This document shows, piece after piece, positions 7,593 through 16,045 of a stretch of DNA of 64,000 nucleotides (the stretch's first letter is position 1; every line of letters begins with the position of its first letter). The notes under the pieces were generated by a model, which made no database searches, had not been told where the DNA came from, and saw only the letters and a list, made by a program, of their open reading frames with translations. The DNA lies in assembly GCA_024710405.1 (NCBI GenBank), contig JANJUV010000020.1, forward strand, positions 1-64,000, in the 5' to 3' direction. The position numbers and the translations under genes are program-made. Source of the stretch: Bacteroidales bacterium (GTDB lineage: Bacteria > Bacteroidota > Bacteroidia > Bacteroidales > F082).

Positions 7593-8831
7593 ATGAAAAG
7601 ATTAAAAGTATTAACTGTAGTCGGTACAAGACCTGAAATCATCCGCCTCTCACGCGTCATGGCCGCCCTCGACACCTCCGAAGCCATCGACCACATCACT
7701 GTCCACACCGGCCAAAACTACGACTACGAACTCAATGAAATCTTCTACGAAGACCTGGGTATCCGCAAACCAGATTACTTCCTCAACGCTGCCGGAGCAA
7801 CAGCCACGGCTACCATTGGCCAGATCCTTATTAATATCGACCCCATATTAGAGGAAGTCAAACCAGATGCATTTTTAGTGTTAGGTGATACAAACAGCTG
7901 TTTATGTGCCATCCCCGCCAAAAAACGCCACATCCCCATCTTCCACATGGAAGCCGGCAACCGTTGCTTCGACCAGCGCGTACCCGAAGAAACAAACCGA
8001 AAGATCGTTGACCACATCTCCGACATCAATCTCACCTACAGCAGCATCGCCCGCGAATACCTGCTTCGTGAAGGTATGTCTGCCGACCGCATCATCAAAA
8101 CCGGCAGCCCGATGTTTGAGGTGTTGAACCACTATATGCCAAAGATACTGGCCTCCGATGTCCTCACACGCCTTGGCCTGGAAAAGGAAAAATATTTTGT
8201 CGTCTCCGCCCACCGCGAAGAAAACATCAACAGCGAAAAGAATTTTAAGGGATTACTTACTGCACTAAATCAAATTGCTGAGAAGTACAAATATCCAATC
8301 ATTGTTAGTACACACCCAAGAACTCGCAAAAAACTCGAACAACTCACGAATCACGAATCACGAATCACGAATCACGATTCCCAAATCAACAAATCAACGA
8401 ATCAACAAATCAACCCCTTAATACACTTCCTCAAGCCCCTCGGCTTCTCCGACTACAACGCACTACAAATAAACGCCTACGCCGTCCTCTCCGACTCCGG
8501 CACCATCTCCGAAGAATCTTCCATCATGAACTTCCGCGCACTCAACATCCGCGAAGCCCACGAACGCCCCGAAGCCATGGAAGAAGCCTCCGTTATGATG
8601 GTCGGCCTAAACCCAGAGAGAATTTTACAAGGTCTCGTTCAACTCCAATACCAACAAACCGGCACACGCCCTACGAATCACGAATCACGAATCACGAATC
8701 ACGCTAAACCAATCACAAATTTCCGTCCCGTTGCCGACTATTCGATGCCAAACGTAAGCGATAAAGTAGTTCGCATCATTTTAGGATATACCGACTATAT
8801 TAAAAGGACCGTCTGGAGTGAAGAACAGTAA
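7593..8831 (+). CDS. capG: UDP-N-acetyl sugar 2-epimerase (CapG/FnlC-like) with two repeat insertions
   Basis: A 412-residue WecB-type epimerase. Family motifs are present: VVGTRPEIIRLSRV (9-22), HTGQNYDYE (38-46), GNRCFDQRVPEETNR (122-136), VSAHREENI (204-212), DSGTISEES (301-309). As the third enzyme after CapE and CapF it would yield UDP-N-acetyl-L-fucosamine. Two stretches, residues about 251-275 and 360-373, are translations of AATCACG heptamers (TNHESRITNH appears in both). Removing them leaves about the normal family length. The motifs around them are intact, so activity is plausible. The stop codon itself lies at the start of another repeat array. Confidence 0.88.
   Translation: MKRLKVLTVVGTRPEIIRLSRVMAALDTSEAIDHITVHTGQNYDYELNEIFYEDLGIRKPDYFLNAAGATATATIGQILINIDPILEEVKPDAFLVLGDTNSCLCAIPAKKRHIPIFHMEAGNRCFDQRVPEETNRKIVDHISDINLTYSSIAREYLLREGMSADRIIKTGSPMFEVLNHYMPKILASDVLTRLGLEKEKYFVVSAHREENINSEKNFKGLLTALNQIAEKYKYPIIVSTHPRTRKKLEQLTNHESRITNHDSQINKSTNQQINPLIHFLKPLGFSDYNALQINAYAVLSDSGTISEESSIMNFRALNIREAHERPEAMEEASVMMVGLNPERILQGLVQLQYQQTGTRPTNHESRITNHAKPITNFRPVADYSMPNVSDKVVRIILGYTDYIKRTVWSEEQ
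8345..8420. repeat. AATCACG heptamer array inside capG (first)
   Basis: Five AATCACG-type units and then AAATCAAC/GAATCAAC units, read in frame as part of the epimerase between the HPRTRKKLEQ and FLKPLGFSDYN segments. Confidence 0.9.
8672..8705. repeat. AATCACG heptamer array inside capG (second)
   Basis: Four AATCACG units in the same reading frame as the first array, again giving TNHESRITNH. It lies near the C-terminus between GLVQLQYQQ and ADYSMPNVSDK. Confidence 0.9.
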
Positions 8832-9045
8832 TCAGTAATCAGTGATCAGTAATCAGTCACCGATCACCCATCACCCATCACCGATTACCCATCACCCAAA
8901 AAAATCAGCGAAAATCAGCGAGAAAAAAAACACCGTGCAACTCCGTGCCAACCACCGTGAAACTCTGTGAAACAAAATAATCCGCCCAAATCTGCCTGAT
9001 CAGTGTCACTTGTACTGAGCGAAGTCGAAGTATCTGCGTTCCATT
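8826..9045. repeat. Compound repeat, left copy flanking the RhuM-like gene
   Basis: Ordered parts: GTAATCA/GTGATCA units, then CCCATCA/CCGATTA units. Next come a tandem AAAATCAGCG pair (8901-8920), a stretch with CACCGTGCAACTCCGTGCC, and a CAGAT-type right end finishing GCGTTCCATT. A 24-nt insert (9009-9032, containing GTACTGAGCGAAGTC) sits after GTCA, at the same site as the 23-nt palindrome of other CAGAT copies. The same order of parts is found again at 9931-10192. Confidence 0.85.
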
Positions 9046-9090
9046 AAAAAACAAGACTTCGAATCCTTCAGATCTTAATCACACCTCCCC

Positions 9091-9930
9091 TTGGAAAAAG
9101 CCGAAATAGTTATTTACAAAGACACCCAAAATTCCGACTTCCAGATAGAGGTCAGGGTGGAAGATGATACTGTTTGGCTTACCCAATTGCAGTTGGCAGA
9201 GTTGTTTCAAACAACCAGAAATAACATAACACTCCATATTGGCAATGTTTTCAAAGAAGGAGAATTAGAACAGTCTTCAGTATGTAAGGATTCCTTACTA
9301 ACTGCCATTGATGGCAAAAAGTACAAGACAAAACTATACAATCTTGATGTCATTATCTCAGTAGGTTATCGTGTAAAATCACAAAGAGGTACACAATTCC
9401 GCATCTGGGCCATCAATATCCTAAAGGAATATCTACTTCGCGGTCATGCAATCAATAACCGCATCGAACGAATCGAAAAAAAACTTCACGAGCACGACCA
9501 AAAATTTGACCTCATTATCAATACAGGTCTTAAACCAACTCAAGGCATCTTTTTCGACGGCCAAATATTCGACGCCTGGCAATTTGTTTCTCAACTGATT
9601 AAAGAAGCCAAAAAGGCTATTGTTTTAATCGACAACTACGTGGATGAAAGTGTTTTGATGCTTCTCTCAAAAAGAAACCCCGGCGTAAAAGCCACCATCT
9701 ACAACGCCAACAGCACTAAACAACTCGAAACCGATCTCAAAAAACACAATCAGCAATATCCTCCGATTGAGTTGAAGCGCTTTTCAAAATCCCACGACCG
9801 CTTTCTGATTATCGATCAAAAAGAAGTTTACCATATCGGGGCATCATTAAAGGATTTAGGTAAAAAGTGGTTCGCATTCTCCAAAATCAAACTTGATGCA
9901 ACAGAAATACTTCAAAAACTGATAGAATAG
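9091..9930 (+). CDS. RhuM-family protein with phospholipase-D-like C-terminus
   Basis: A 279-residue protein. Residues 1-125 match the virulence RhuM family (VWLTQLQLAELFQTTRNNI, DGKKYKTKLYNLDVIISVGY, SQRGTQFRIWA). A coiled-coil-like linker (NNRIERIEKKLHEHDQKF) follows. The C-terminal part (HDRFLIIDQKEVYHIGASLK) resembles a single HKD-type phospholipase D motif, in which the usual Lys is replaced by Phe-Leu-Ile, so catalysis is uncertain. The start is TTG at 9091; no in-frame ATG exists nearby. The gene lies between two direct copies of a compound repeat and has no link to sugar synthesis. Its function is unknown; the N-terminal part is often found in phage and island genes. Confidence 0.75.
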   Translation: MEKAEIVIYKDTQNSDFQIEVRVEDDTVWLTQLQLAELFQTTRNNITLHIGNVFKEGELEQSSVCKDSLLTAIDGKKYKTKLYNLDVIISVGYRVKSQRGTQFRIWAINILKEYLLRGHAINNRIERIEKKLHEHDQKFDLIINTGLKPTQGIFFDGQIFDAWQFVSQLIKEAKKAIVLIDNYVDESVLMLLSKRNPGVKATIYNANSTKQLETDLKKHNQQYPPIELKRFSKSHDRFLIIDQKEVYHIGASLKDLGKKWFAFSKIKLDATEILQKLIE

Positions 9931-10192
9931 TGATCTGTAATCTGTAATCAGTGATCAGTAATCGGTAATCAGTCACCCATCACCCATCACCCATCACAGA
10001 TCACTCTTCACCGATCACCCATCACCGATTACTCATCACCGATTACCCATTACCCATTACGCATCACACAAGAAAATCAGCGAAAATCAGCGAGAAAAAA
10101 ACACCGTGCAACTCCGTGCCAAACACCATGAAACTCTGTGAAACAAAATAATCCGTGCAAATCTGCTAAATCAGTGTCATCCGTATTCTATC
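9931..10192. repeat. Compound repeat, right copy flanking the RhuM-like gene
   Basis: Same order as 8826-9045: GTAATCA-type units, a longer run of CCCATCA/CCGATTA units, the tandem AAAATCAGCG pair, the CACCGTGCAACTCCGTGCC stretch, and a CAGAT-type right end. The last 120 bp is nearly identical to the left copy but lacks the 24-nt insert. Confidence 0.85.
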
Positions 10193-10230
10193 TAACACAC
10201 AAATCAATAAATAACAAATCAACAGAATAA

Positions 10231-11343
10231 ATGAAAACAGCCCTAATAACCGGCGTTACCGGACAGGATGGTGCTTACCTCAGCGAGTTTTTACTTAAAA
10301 AAGGTTACATCGTACACGGAATAAAGAGAAGGTCTTCTCTTTTTAATACCGACCGTATTGACCACCTGTATCAAGACCCACATGTCGTAAACGCTAACTT
10401 CAAGTTACATTATGGCGACATGACCGACAGCACCAACCTCATCCGCATCATCCAGGAAGTACAACCTGATGAGATATACAACCTGGCAGCCATGAGCCAT
10501 GTGCAGGTGAGTTTTGAAACGCCTGAATACACGGCAAACGCAGATGGATTGGGTACTTTGCGTATTCTTGAGGCAATACGTATATTGGGTATGGAAAAGA
10601 AAACCCGCATCTATCAGGCTTCCACTTCAGAGTTGTATGGCTTGGTACAACAAGTGCCACAGACAGAAAAAACCCCTTTTTACCCGCGCAGCCCTTATGC
10701 CGTTGCCAAGATGTATGCCTACTGGATCACAGTAAACTACCGTGAGGCATATGACATTTTTGCCTGCAATGGCATCTTATTCAACCATGAATCACCCATC
10801 CGCGGCGAAACCTTCGTAACGCGTAAGATTACGCGTGCAGCTTCGCGCATTGCTTTAGGTATGCAGGAAAAACTTTATCTCGGAAATCTTGACTCACAAC
10901 GCGATTGGGGCCATGCCAAAGACTATGTGCGCATGATGTGGATGATCCTGCAAGCAGAAAAAGCTGAAGACTGGGTAATCGCAACAGGCGTGACAACACC
11001 GGTAAGGGAGTTTGTTCGTATGGCATTTGCTGAAGCCGGGATATCAATTGATTTTAAAGGTGAGGGCACAGCAGAAAAGGGATATGTTTCCGCCTGTGCA
11101 AACCCTGAATACCAACTACCAATCGGTAAAGAAATAGTGGCTGTTGACCCCCGCTATTTCCGCCCTACCGAAGTTGATCTGCTTATTGGAGATGCCACCA
11201 AAGCCAAAGAAAAACTGGGCTGGACACCCAAATACGATCTTACCTACCTGGTTAAAGACATGATGCAATCTGACCTTCATCTCATGAAAAAAGATGCATA
11301 TCTTAAAGAAGGAGGTTACAAAACCATGAATTATTTTGAATAA
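10231..11343 (+). CDS. gmd: GDP-mannose 4,6-dehydratase
   Basis: A 370-residue enzyme that converts GDP-D-mannose to GDP-4-keto-6-deoxymannose, the first step to GDP-L-fucose. The nucleotide-binding motif [15 protein letters not shown] is at residues 8-22. The active-site regions STSELYG and [12 protein letters not shown] (YxxxK) are present, as is [13 protein letters not shown], typical of Gmd. Length and conservation are normal. The next gene, fcl, begins one base after this stop codon, so the two are translated as a pair. Confidence 0.96.
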   Translation: MKTALITGVTGQDGAYLSEFLLKKGYIVHGIKRRSSLFNTDRIDHLYQDPHVVNANFKLHYGDMTDSTNLIRIIQEVQPDEIYNLAAMSHVQVSFETPEYTANADGLGTLRILEAIRILGMEKKTRIYQASTSELYGLVQQVPQTEKTPFYPRSPYAVAKMYAYWITVNYREAYDIFACNGILFNHESPIRGETFVTRKITRAASRIALGMQEKLYLGNLDSQRDWGHAKDYVRMMWMILQAEKAEDWVIATGVTTPVREFVRMAFAEAGISIDFKGEGTAEKGYVSACANPEYQLPIGKEIVAVDPRYFRPTEVDLLIGDATKAKEKLGWTPKYDLTYLVKDMMQSDLHLMKKDAYLKEGGYKTMNYFE

Positions 11344-11344
11344 A

Positions 11345-12415
11345 ATGGAAAAAGACAGTAAAATATACATCGCCGGCCACCTCGGCATGGTAGGTTCCGC
11401 CATTCACCGCAACCTACTCGCCAAAGGCTACACAAATTTTATTTTTCGTACGTTTGAAGAACTTGATCTCACCCGTCAGGCAGAAGTAGAAGCGTTTTTC
11501 GAAAAAGAAAAACCCGATTACGTTTTCGTTGCTGCTGCCAAAGTAGGAGGTATCGTGGCAAACAATACCTACCGCGCCCAGTTCATCTACGAAAACCTGA
11601 TGATACAGAACAACATCATCCATGCTGCTTATCTGAACAAAGTCAAAAAACTGCTTTTCCTGGGTAGTTCCTGCATTTATCCCAAAAATGCACCACAACC
11701 CTTAAAGGAAGAGTATCTTCTTACCGGATTATTGGAAGAAACAAACGAACCCTACGCAATAGCCAAGATAGCCGGTATAAAGATGTGCGAAAACTATTAT
11801 TGCCAGTATGGCTGCGATTTCATTTCTGTGATGCCCACCAATCTATACGGACCAAACGACAACTATGACCTCGAAAAATCCCACGTCCTCCCTGCCCTTA
11901 TCCGCAAAATGCATCTTGGCAAATGCCTTGAGCAAGGCGATTGGAATGTGATACGTGAGGATCTTAATAAACGACCCATAGAAGGCATTGATGGTCAAAA
12001 CACAAAAGATGAAATTCTTAAAATATTAGGAAAATACGGAATCATCTCAACCTCAACCTCAACCTCTGTCGCCCTCTGGGGCACCGGCAACGTCTATCGC
12101 GAATTTCTCCATGTTGATGATATGGCTGACGCTTGTGTGCACATCATGCAAAATGTGAGCAGCGAAAAGCTTTATACTGAGTTGCATCAAACCCACCTCA
12201 ACATTGGAACCGGTGTTGACCTTACAATACGTGAACTGGCTGAGACTGTAAAGCAAGTGGTTGGTTTTGAGGGCAAACTGGCTTGGGATGATAGTAAACC
12301 GGATGGGACATTTAAGAAGCAGTTGGATGTGTTTTTACTCAATAATCTTGAGTGGCGAGCAAACATCATTTTAAATAAAGGGATTAGGCTTGTTTACAAA
12401 AATTATATTCAATAA
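11345..12415 (+). CDS. fcl: GDP-L-fucose synthase
   Basis: A 356-residue epimerase/reductase that makes GDP-L-fucose from the Gmd product. Motifs: GHLGMVGSAIHRNLL near the N-terminus, FLGSSCIYPK with the catalytic Ser/Cys, and YAIAKIAG (YxxxK). ATG at 11345 is preferred over an overlapping TTG at 11336. A short hexamer run (12046-12066, AACCTC units) encodes STSTSTS at about residues 235-241, in a loop just before the conserved WGTGNVYREFLHVDDMA. The loop is of variable length in related Bacteroidota enzymes, so the insert is probably tolerated. Confidence 0.95.
   Translation: MEKDSKIYIAGHLGMVGSAIHRNLLAKGYTNFIFRTFEELDLTRQAEVEAFFEKEKPDYVFVAAAKVGGIVANNTYRAQFIYENLMIQNNIIHAAYLNKVKKLLFLGSSCIYPKNAPQPLKEEYLLTGLLEETNEPYAIAKIAGIKMCENYYCQYGCDFISVMPTNLYGPNDNYDLEKSHVLPALIRKMHLGKCLEQGDWNVIREDLNKRPIEGIDGQNTKDEILKILGKYGIISTSTSTSVALWGTGNVYREFLHVDDMADACVHIMQNVSSEKLYTELHQTHLNIGTGVDLTIRELAETVKQVVGFEGKLAWDDSKPDGTFKKQLDVFLLNNLEWRANIILNKGIRLVYKNYIQ
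12046..12066. repeat. AACCTC hexamer run inside fcl
   Basis: Three to four AACCTC units in frame within fcl. The same hexamer forms the arrays around the DegT aminotransferase and its neighbours at 30.8-32.5 kb. Confidence 0.75.
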
Positions 12416-12457
12416 TTCGTACTAATAAAATTATATTTAAATAATCAACCTAACCTT

Positions 12458-13657
12458 TTGAAAAAATTATTACTAGTATTCGGAACCCGGCCAGAAGCCA
12501 TAAAAATGGCACCTTTGGTAAAAGAGCTACAGAAATACCCTGAACGATTTGAAACAAAAGTTTGTGTAACTGCACAACACAGGGAAATGTTAGACCAAGT
12601 TTTATCCCTTTTTGAGATTGTGCCCAATTATGATTTAGATATAATGAAAGCCGGACAAGACTTATATGATGTAACATCAAGAGTTTTGTTGGGAATGCGT
12701 GATGTTATCAAAGAGGCAAAACCTGATATCGTCTTGGTACATGGCGATACTTCAACCTCCACAGCTGCAGCTTTAGCAGCCTTTTACCAACAAATACCTG
12801 TTGGGCATGTTGAAGCAGGTCTCCGCACCCACAATATTTACAGCCCGTGGCCTGAAGAGATGAACCGTCAGCTTACAGGACGCATCGCAACATATCATTT
12901 TGCTCCTACTGATACAAGCAAAAAAAACCTGATAAAAGAAGGTGTTGCAGAAACCAATATATTCGTAACAGGCAACACTGTTATCGATGCGCTTTACTGG
13001 GTGATTAACAAAATGGAAAGCACCCCTGATCTGAAAAGTATGGTTATCAATATTTTTGAAAATTTTAATTTAAAAAAAGCATTGGTTGATACATGGATTT
13101 CAAAAGAACGCAAACTGGTACTTATAACTGGACATCGACGTGAAAATTTTGGCCAAGGCTTTCTTAACATCTGTGAGGCAATCCGTGATTTATCAGTTCT
13201 TTATCCTAATGTTGATTTCATTTATCCAATGCATTTAAATCCAAATGTACGTAATGCAATCAGAGAGGTGTTTGGATCAACTGACAATTCACAACTAAGT
13301 AAACGAAATGTTTTTTTTATAGAACCACTTGATTACCTTCCATTTGTTTATTTAATGAATCTTTCCTATTTTGTACTTACTGATTCTGGTGGGATACAAG
13401 AAGAAGCTCCTGGCTTAGGTAAACCTGTATTGGTAATGCGTGACACTACTGAACGACCAGAAGCTTTGGAAGCAGGAACTGTTCGTTTAGTTGGGACAGA
13501 GAAGCAAATAATTATCGATGAGGTCAAGCTCCTGATTGAAAACAATGAACATTATACAAGAATGGCAAAAGCAAACAATCCATATGGAGATGGTAAAGCC
13601 TGCCATAGAATTGTTAACTTTCTATTAAATCAAAATATTATAAAAACAACACATTGA
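12458..13657 (+). CDS. wecB: UDP-N-acetylglucosamine 2-epimerase (non-hydrolysing)
   Basis: A 399-residue epimerase that interconverts UDP-GlcNAc and UDP-ManNAc. Motifs: FGTRPEAIKMAPLV (8-21), VHGDTSTSTAAALAAFY, HVEAGLRTHNIYSPWPEEMN, GHRRENFG, LTDSGGIQEEAPGLGKPVLV. The start is TTG at 12458, directly ahead of KKLLLVFGTRPEA; no ATG lies between it and the motif. No UDP-ManNAc dehydrogenase is seen nearby, so the product is probably used as ManNAc or passed to an enzyme elsewhere. From here to about 30 kb the DNA is visibly more AT-rich than the flanks. Confidence 0.93.
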   Translation: MKKLLLVFGTRPEAIKMAPLVKELQKYPERFETKVCVTAQHREMLDQVLSLFEIVPNYDLDIMKAGQDLYDVTSRVLLGMRDVIKEAKPDIVLVHGDTSTSTAAALAAFYQQIPVGHVEAGLRTHNIYSPWPEEMNRQLTGRIATYHFAPTDTSKKNLIKEGVAETNIFVTGNTVIDALYWVINKMESTPDLKSMVINIFENFNLKKALVDTWISKERKLVLITGHRRENFGQGFLNICEAIRDLSVLYPNVDFIYPMHLNPNVRNAIREVFGSTDNSQLSKRNVFFIEPLDYLPFVYLMNLSYFVLTDSGGIQEEAPGLGKPVLVMRDTTERPEALEAGTVRLVGTEKQIIIDEVKLLIENNEHYTRMAKANNPYGDGKACHRIVNFLLNQNIIKTTH

Positions 13658-13734
13658 AATAGGCGATTAAAGCATGAAGCATCCAAGATTATTTATAAAA
13701 ATTGTCTACCCATTAATCGATCCTGTTAATTATA

Positions 13735-15264
13735 ATGACAGAAAATAGAAAAATAGCTAAGAATAGTATTATACTCTATTTCAAGCTAATTATAACAACT
13801 ATTATTGGGCTTATAACAACACGCATAATCCTACTGGAATTAGGTGCTGAAGATTATGGACTTTATACTGTTGTTGGAGGGGTAGTATTTATGATGGGTT
13901 TTTTGAATACAGCAATGTTAACGACTTCTTATAGATATATCGCTATTGAGATAGGTAAAGGTAATCAGGGTTGTATAAATAAAGTGTTTAATACAGCATT
14001 TATTATTCATTTAGTGATGGCACTTTTTTTAATTATCATAGGAGAGACTATAGGAATTTGGTATATAAGAAATTATTTAAACGTACCCCTTAGCAAAGTG
14101 CCAGATGCGCTTTTTGTGTTACATTTATCTATCATAGCTTCAGTTTTTTCTATAGTAAGTGTTCCGTATCAAGGATTAATAACGGCAAAGGAGAAATTTT
14201 TTATTCGAGCATCTTTTGAGCTAATTGGCGACCTACTTAAGTTAGGATTCGTTATATTACTTATATATTATGTTGGCAATAAACTTAGAGCATTTGCTAT
14301 AATTATGTCTATTGTAATTATAATTCCATCTATAATATTTATATTATATAGTTGGATTAAGGATTATTCGTCCGTCAGATTGAATATTAATAAAAAAAAA
14401 TCAGATTATCTTGAAATGGTAGGCTTTACTGGCTGGATAATGGTAGGTACAATTGCACATATGGGTGTCAGACAAGGGGCAGCAATAATTATTAATCTCT
14501 TTTTTGGCACTTTGTTAAACGCTGCATTTGGAATAGCAACACAGGTTTACAATTATATTATGATGTTTGTGAAAAACCTTAATCAGGCTGCTGTACCTCA
14601 AATCATGAAGAGCCATGCTAGTGGTGATTCAGAAAGGTCTTTATCACTAGTATATAATGTTTCAAGATACGCCTTTTTCATTATGCTATTTCCAGCAATA
14701 CCCATTGTCCTTTCACTTGATTCTATCTTGGTTATTTGGCTTAAAGATGTTCCTGTATACACCCAACAGTTCGTCCTTCTAATGATTGTAAATGGTTTGA
14801 TAGGGGTTACAGGGAGTGGCTTTGATGCAGCAATTCAAGCTACTGGAATAATAAGAAAGACCCAAGTTTGGTATAGTATAACGATGCTTTCTACTTTGCC
14901 AATCGCTTATTTTCTTTTTAAACAGCAATTTCCTCCTTACACTATAGTGATATTAAATATAGCTGCTACAATCATAAATATGTTAATACAGATGAATATC
15001 CTATCAACACTAACCGAATTTAAAGTGATTTTATTTTTGAGAAAGACAATTGCACCCGCCTTATATGTTATTGTATTAATACTTCCCCTTTATTATTTGA
15101 GAACTTTTTTTGGACAATTATTTTTAGATATTGTTATTTTTTCAATAATCTCTTTGATACTAACGGCAATAATTATTTATTTTGCTGGATTGTCATTAGA
15201 GGAAAAAAAGATTATTTCGTTACAGCTAGTTAAATTGAAGAACAAATTAATAGAGAAGCAATGA
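13735..15264 (+). CDS. wzx: Polysaccharide flippase, Wzx/MATE-like
   Basis: A 509-residue very hydrophobic protein with about 12-14 predicted membrane segments and the N-terminal pattern of the oligosaccharide flippase family (KIAKNSIILYFKLIITTIIG, then RIILLELGAEDYGLYTVVGG). It would move lipid-linked repeat units across the inner membrane. The gene overlaps the next start codon by four bases (ATGA), indicating coupling to the CDP-sugar genes. Wzx proteins are poorly conserved, so substrate cannot be read from the sequence. Confidence 0.85.
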   Translation: MTENRKIAKNSIILYFKLIITTIIGLITTRIILLELGAEDYGLYTVVGGVVFMMGFLNTAMLTTSYRYIAIEIGKGNQGCINKVFNTAFIIHLVMALFLIIIGETIGIWYIRNYLNVPLSKVPDALFVLHLSIIASVFSIVSVPYQGLITAKEKFFIRASFELIGDLLKLGFVILLIYYVGNKLRAFAIIMSIVIIIPSIIFILYSWIKDYSSVRLNINKKKSDYLEMVGFTGWIMVGTIAHMGVRQGAAIIINLFFGTLLNAAFGIATQVYNYIMMFVKNLNQAAVPQIMKSHASGDSERSLSLVYNVSRYAFFIMLFPAIPIVLSLDSILVIWLKDVPVYTQQFVLLMIVNGLIGVTGSGFDAAIQATGIIRKTQVWYSITMLSTLPIAYFLFKQQFPPYTIVILNIAATIINMLIQMNILSTLTEFKVILFLRKTIAPALYVIVLILPLYYLRTFFGQLFLDIVIFSIISLILTAIIIYFAGLSLEEKKIISLQLVKLKNKLIEKQ

Positions 15265-16031
15265 AGGTATTAATCCTCGCCGGCGGCCTTGGTTCCCGCC
15301 TTTCTGAAGAAACAACCCTAAAACCAAAACCCATGGTGGAAATCGGTGGTAAACCGATTCTTTGGCATATTATGAAAATCTATTCTTCATTTGGTTACAA
15401 TGAGTTTGTAATACTCTGTGGATACAAAGGTTATATGATCAAAGAGTACTTTGCCAATTATTTCCGTCACATGGCTGATATGACCATTGATATGGCCAAC
15501 AACACTACCCAATACCATGTGAATCACGCTGAGCCATGGAAAGTTACTTTGATTGATACCGGTGATGATACTATGACTGGAGGTCGTATTAAGCGCGTTC
15601 AAAAATATGTGGGCAGTGAGCCTTTTATGCTTACTTATGGTGATGGGGTAGCGGATGTTGATATCACCGCACTTGTGGATTTCCATAAAAAACACGGTAA
15701 AGGTATTACCATGACTTCTGTTCAACCTGAAGGAAGGTTCGGCGCATTAAATATTGCAACAAATGAAAAAGTAATCAACTTCCAGGAAAAGCCCAAAGGG
15801 GATGGCTCCTGGATTAATGGGGGGTTCTTTGTGTGTGAACCAAAAGTGTTTGACTATATCGCAGAAGATAAAACAATTTTTGAACGTGCGCCTCTTGAAA
15901 ACATGGCGAAAGACGGTGAATTATACACTTATAAACATTATGGTTTTTGGAAGCCAATGGATACCCTAAGAGATAAAAACCAACTGGAAGAATTAATCGA
16001 AAAAGGTACCGCTCCCTGGATTAAATGGTAA
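15261..16031 (+). CDS. rfbF: Glucose-1-phosphate cytidylyltransferase
   Basis: A 256-residue nucleotidyltransferase that forms CDP-glucose from CTP and glucose-1-phosphate. The pyrophosphorylase signature LILAGGLGSRLSEETTLKPK is at residues 4-23, followed by KPMVEIGGKPILWHIMKIY. LTYGDGVADVD carries the metal-binding Asp, and the C-terminus has FWKPMDTLRDKNQLEEL. It is the first of five genes for CDP-3,6-dideoxyhexose synthesis in the order rfbF-rfbG-rfbH-reductase-synthase. Confidence 0.96.
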   Translation: MKVLILAGGLGSRLSEETTLKPKPMVEIGGKPILWHIMKIYSSFGYNEFVILCGYKGYMIKEYFANYFRHMADMTIDMANNTTQYHVNHAEPWKVTLIDTGDDTMTGGRIKRVQKYVGSEPFMLTYGDGVADVDITALVDFHKKHGKGITMTSVQPEGRFGALNIATNEKVINFQEKPKGDGSWINGGFFVCEPKVFDYIAEDKTIFERAPLENMAKDGELYTYKHYGFWKPMDTLRDKNQLEELIEKGTAPWIKW

Positions 16032-16045
16032 ACCGCACTTAAATC

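Noticed and set aside
8345-8705. Diversity-generating retroelement target
   Set aside because: The variation is in unit number and position, not A-to-N changes against a template, and no reverse transcriptase gene is present.
13674-13748. 24-codon ORF before the flippase gene
   Set aside because: Short, overlaps the flippase start, and resembles nothing known.
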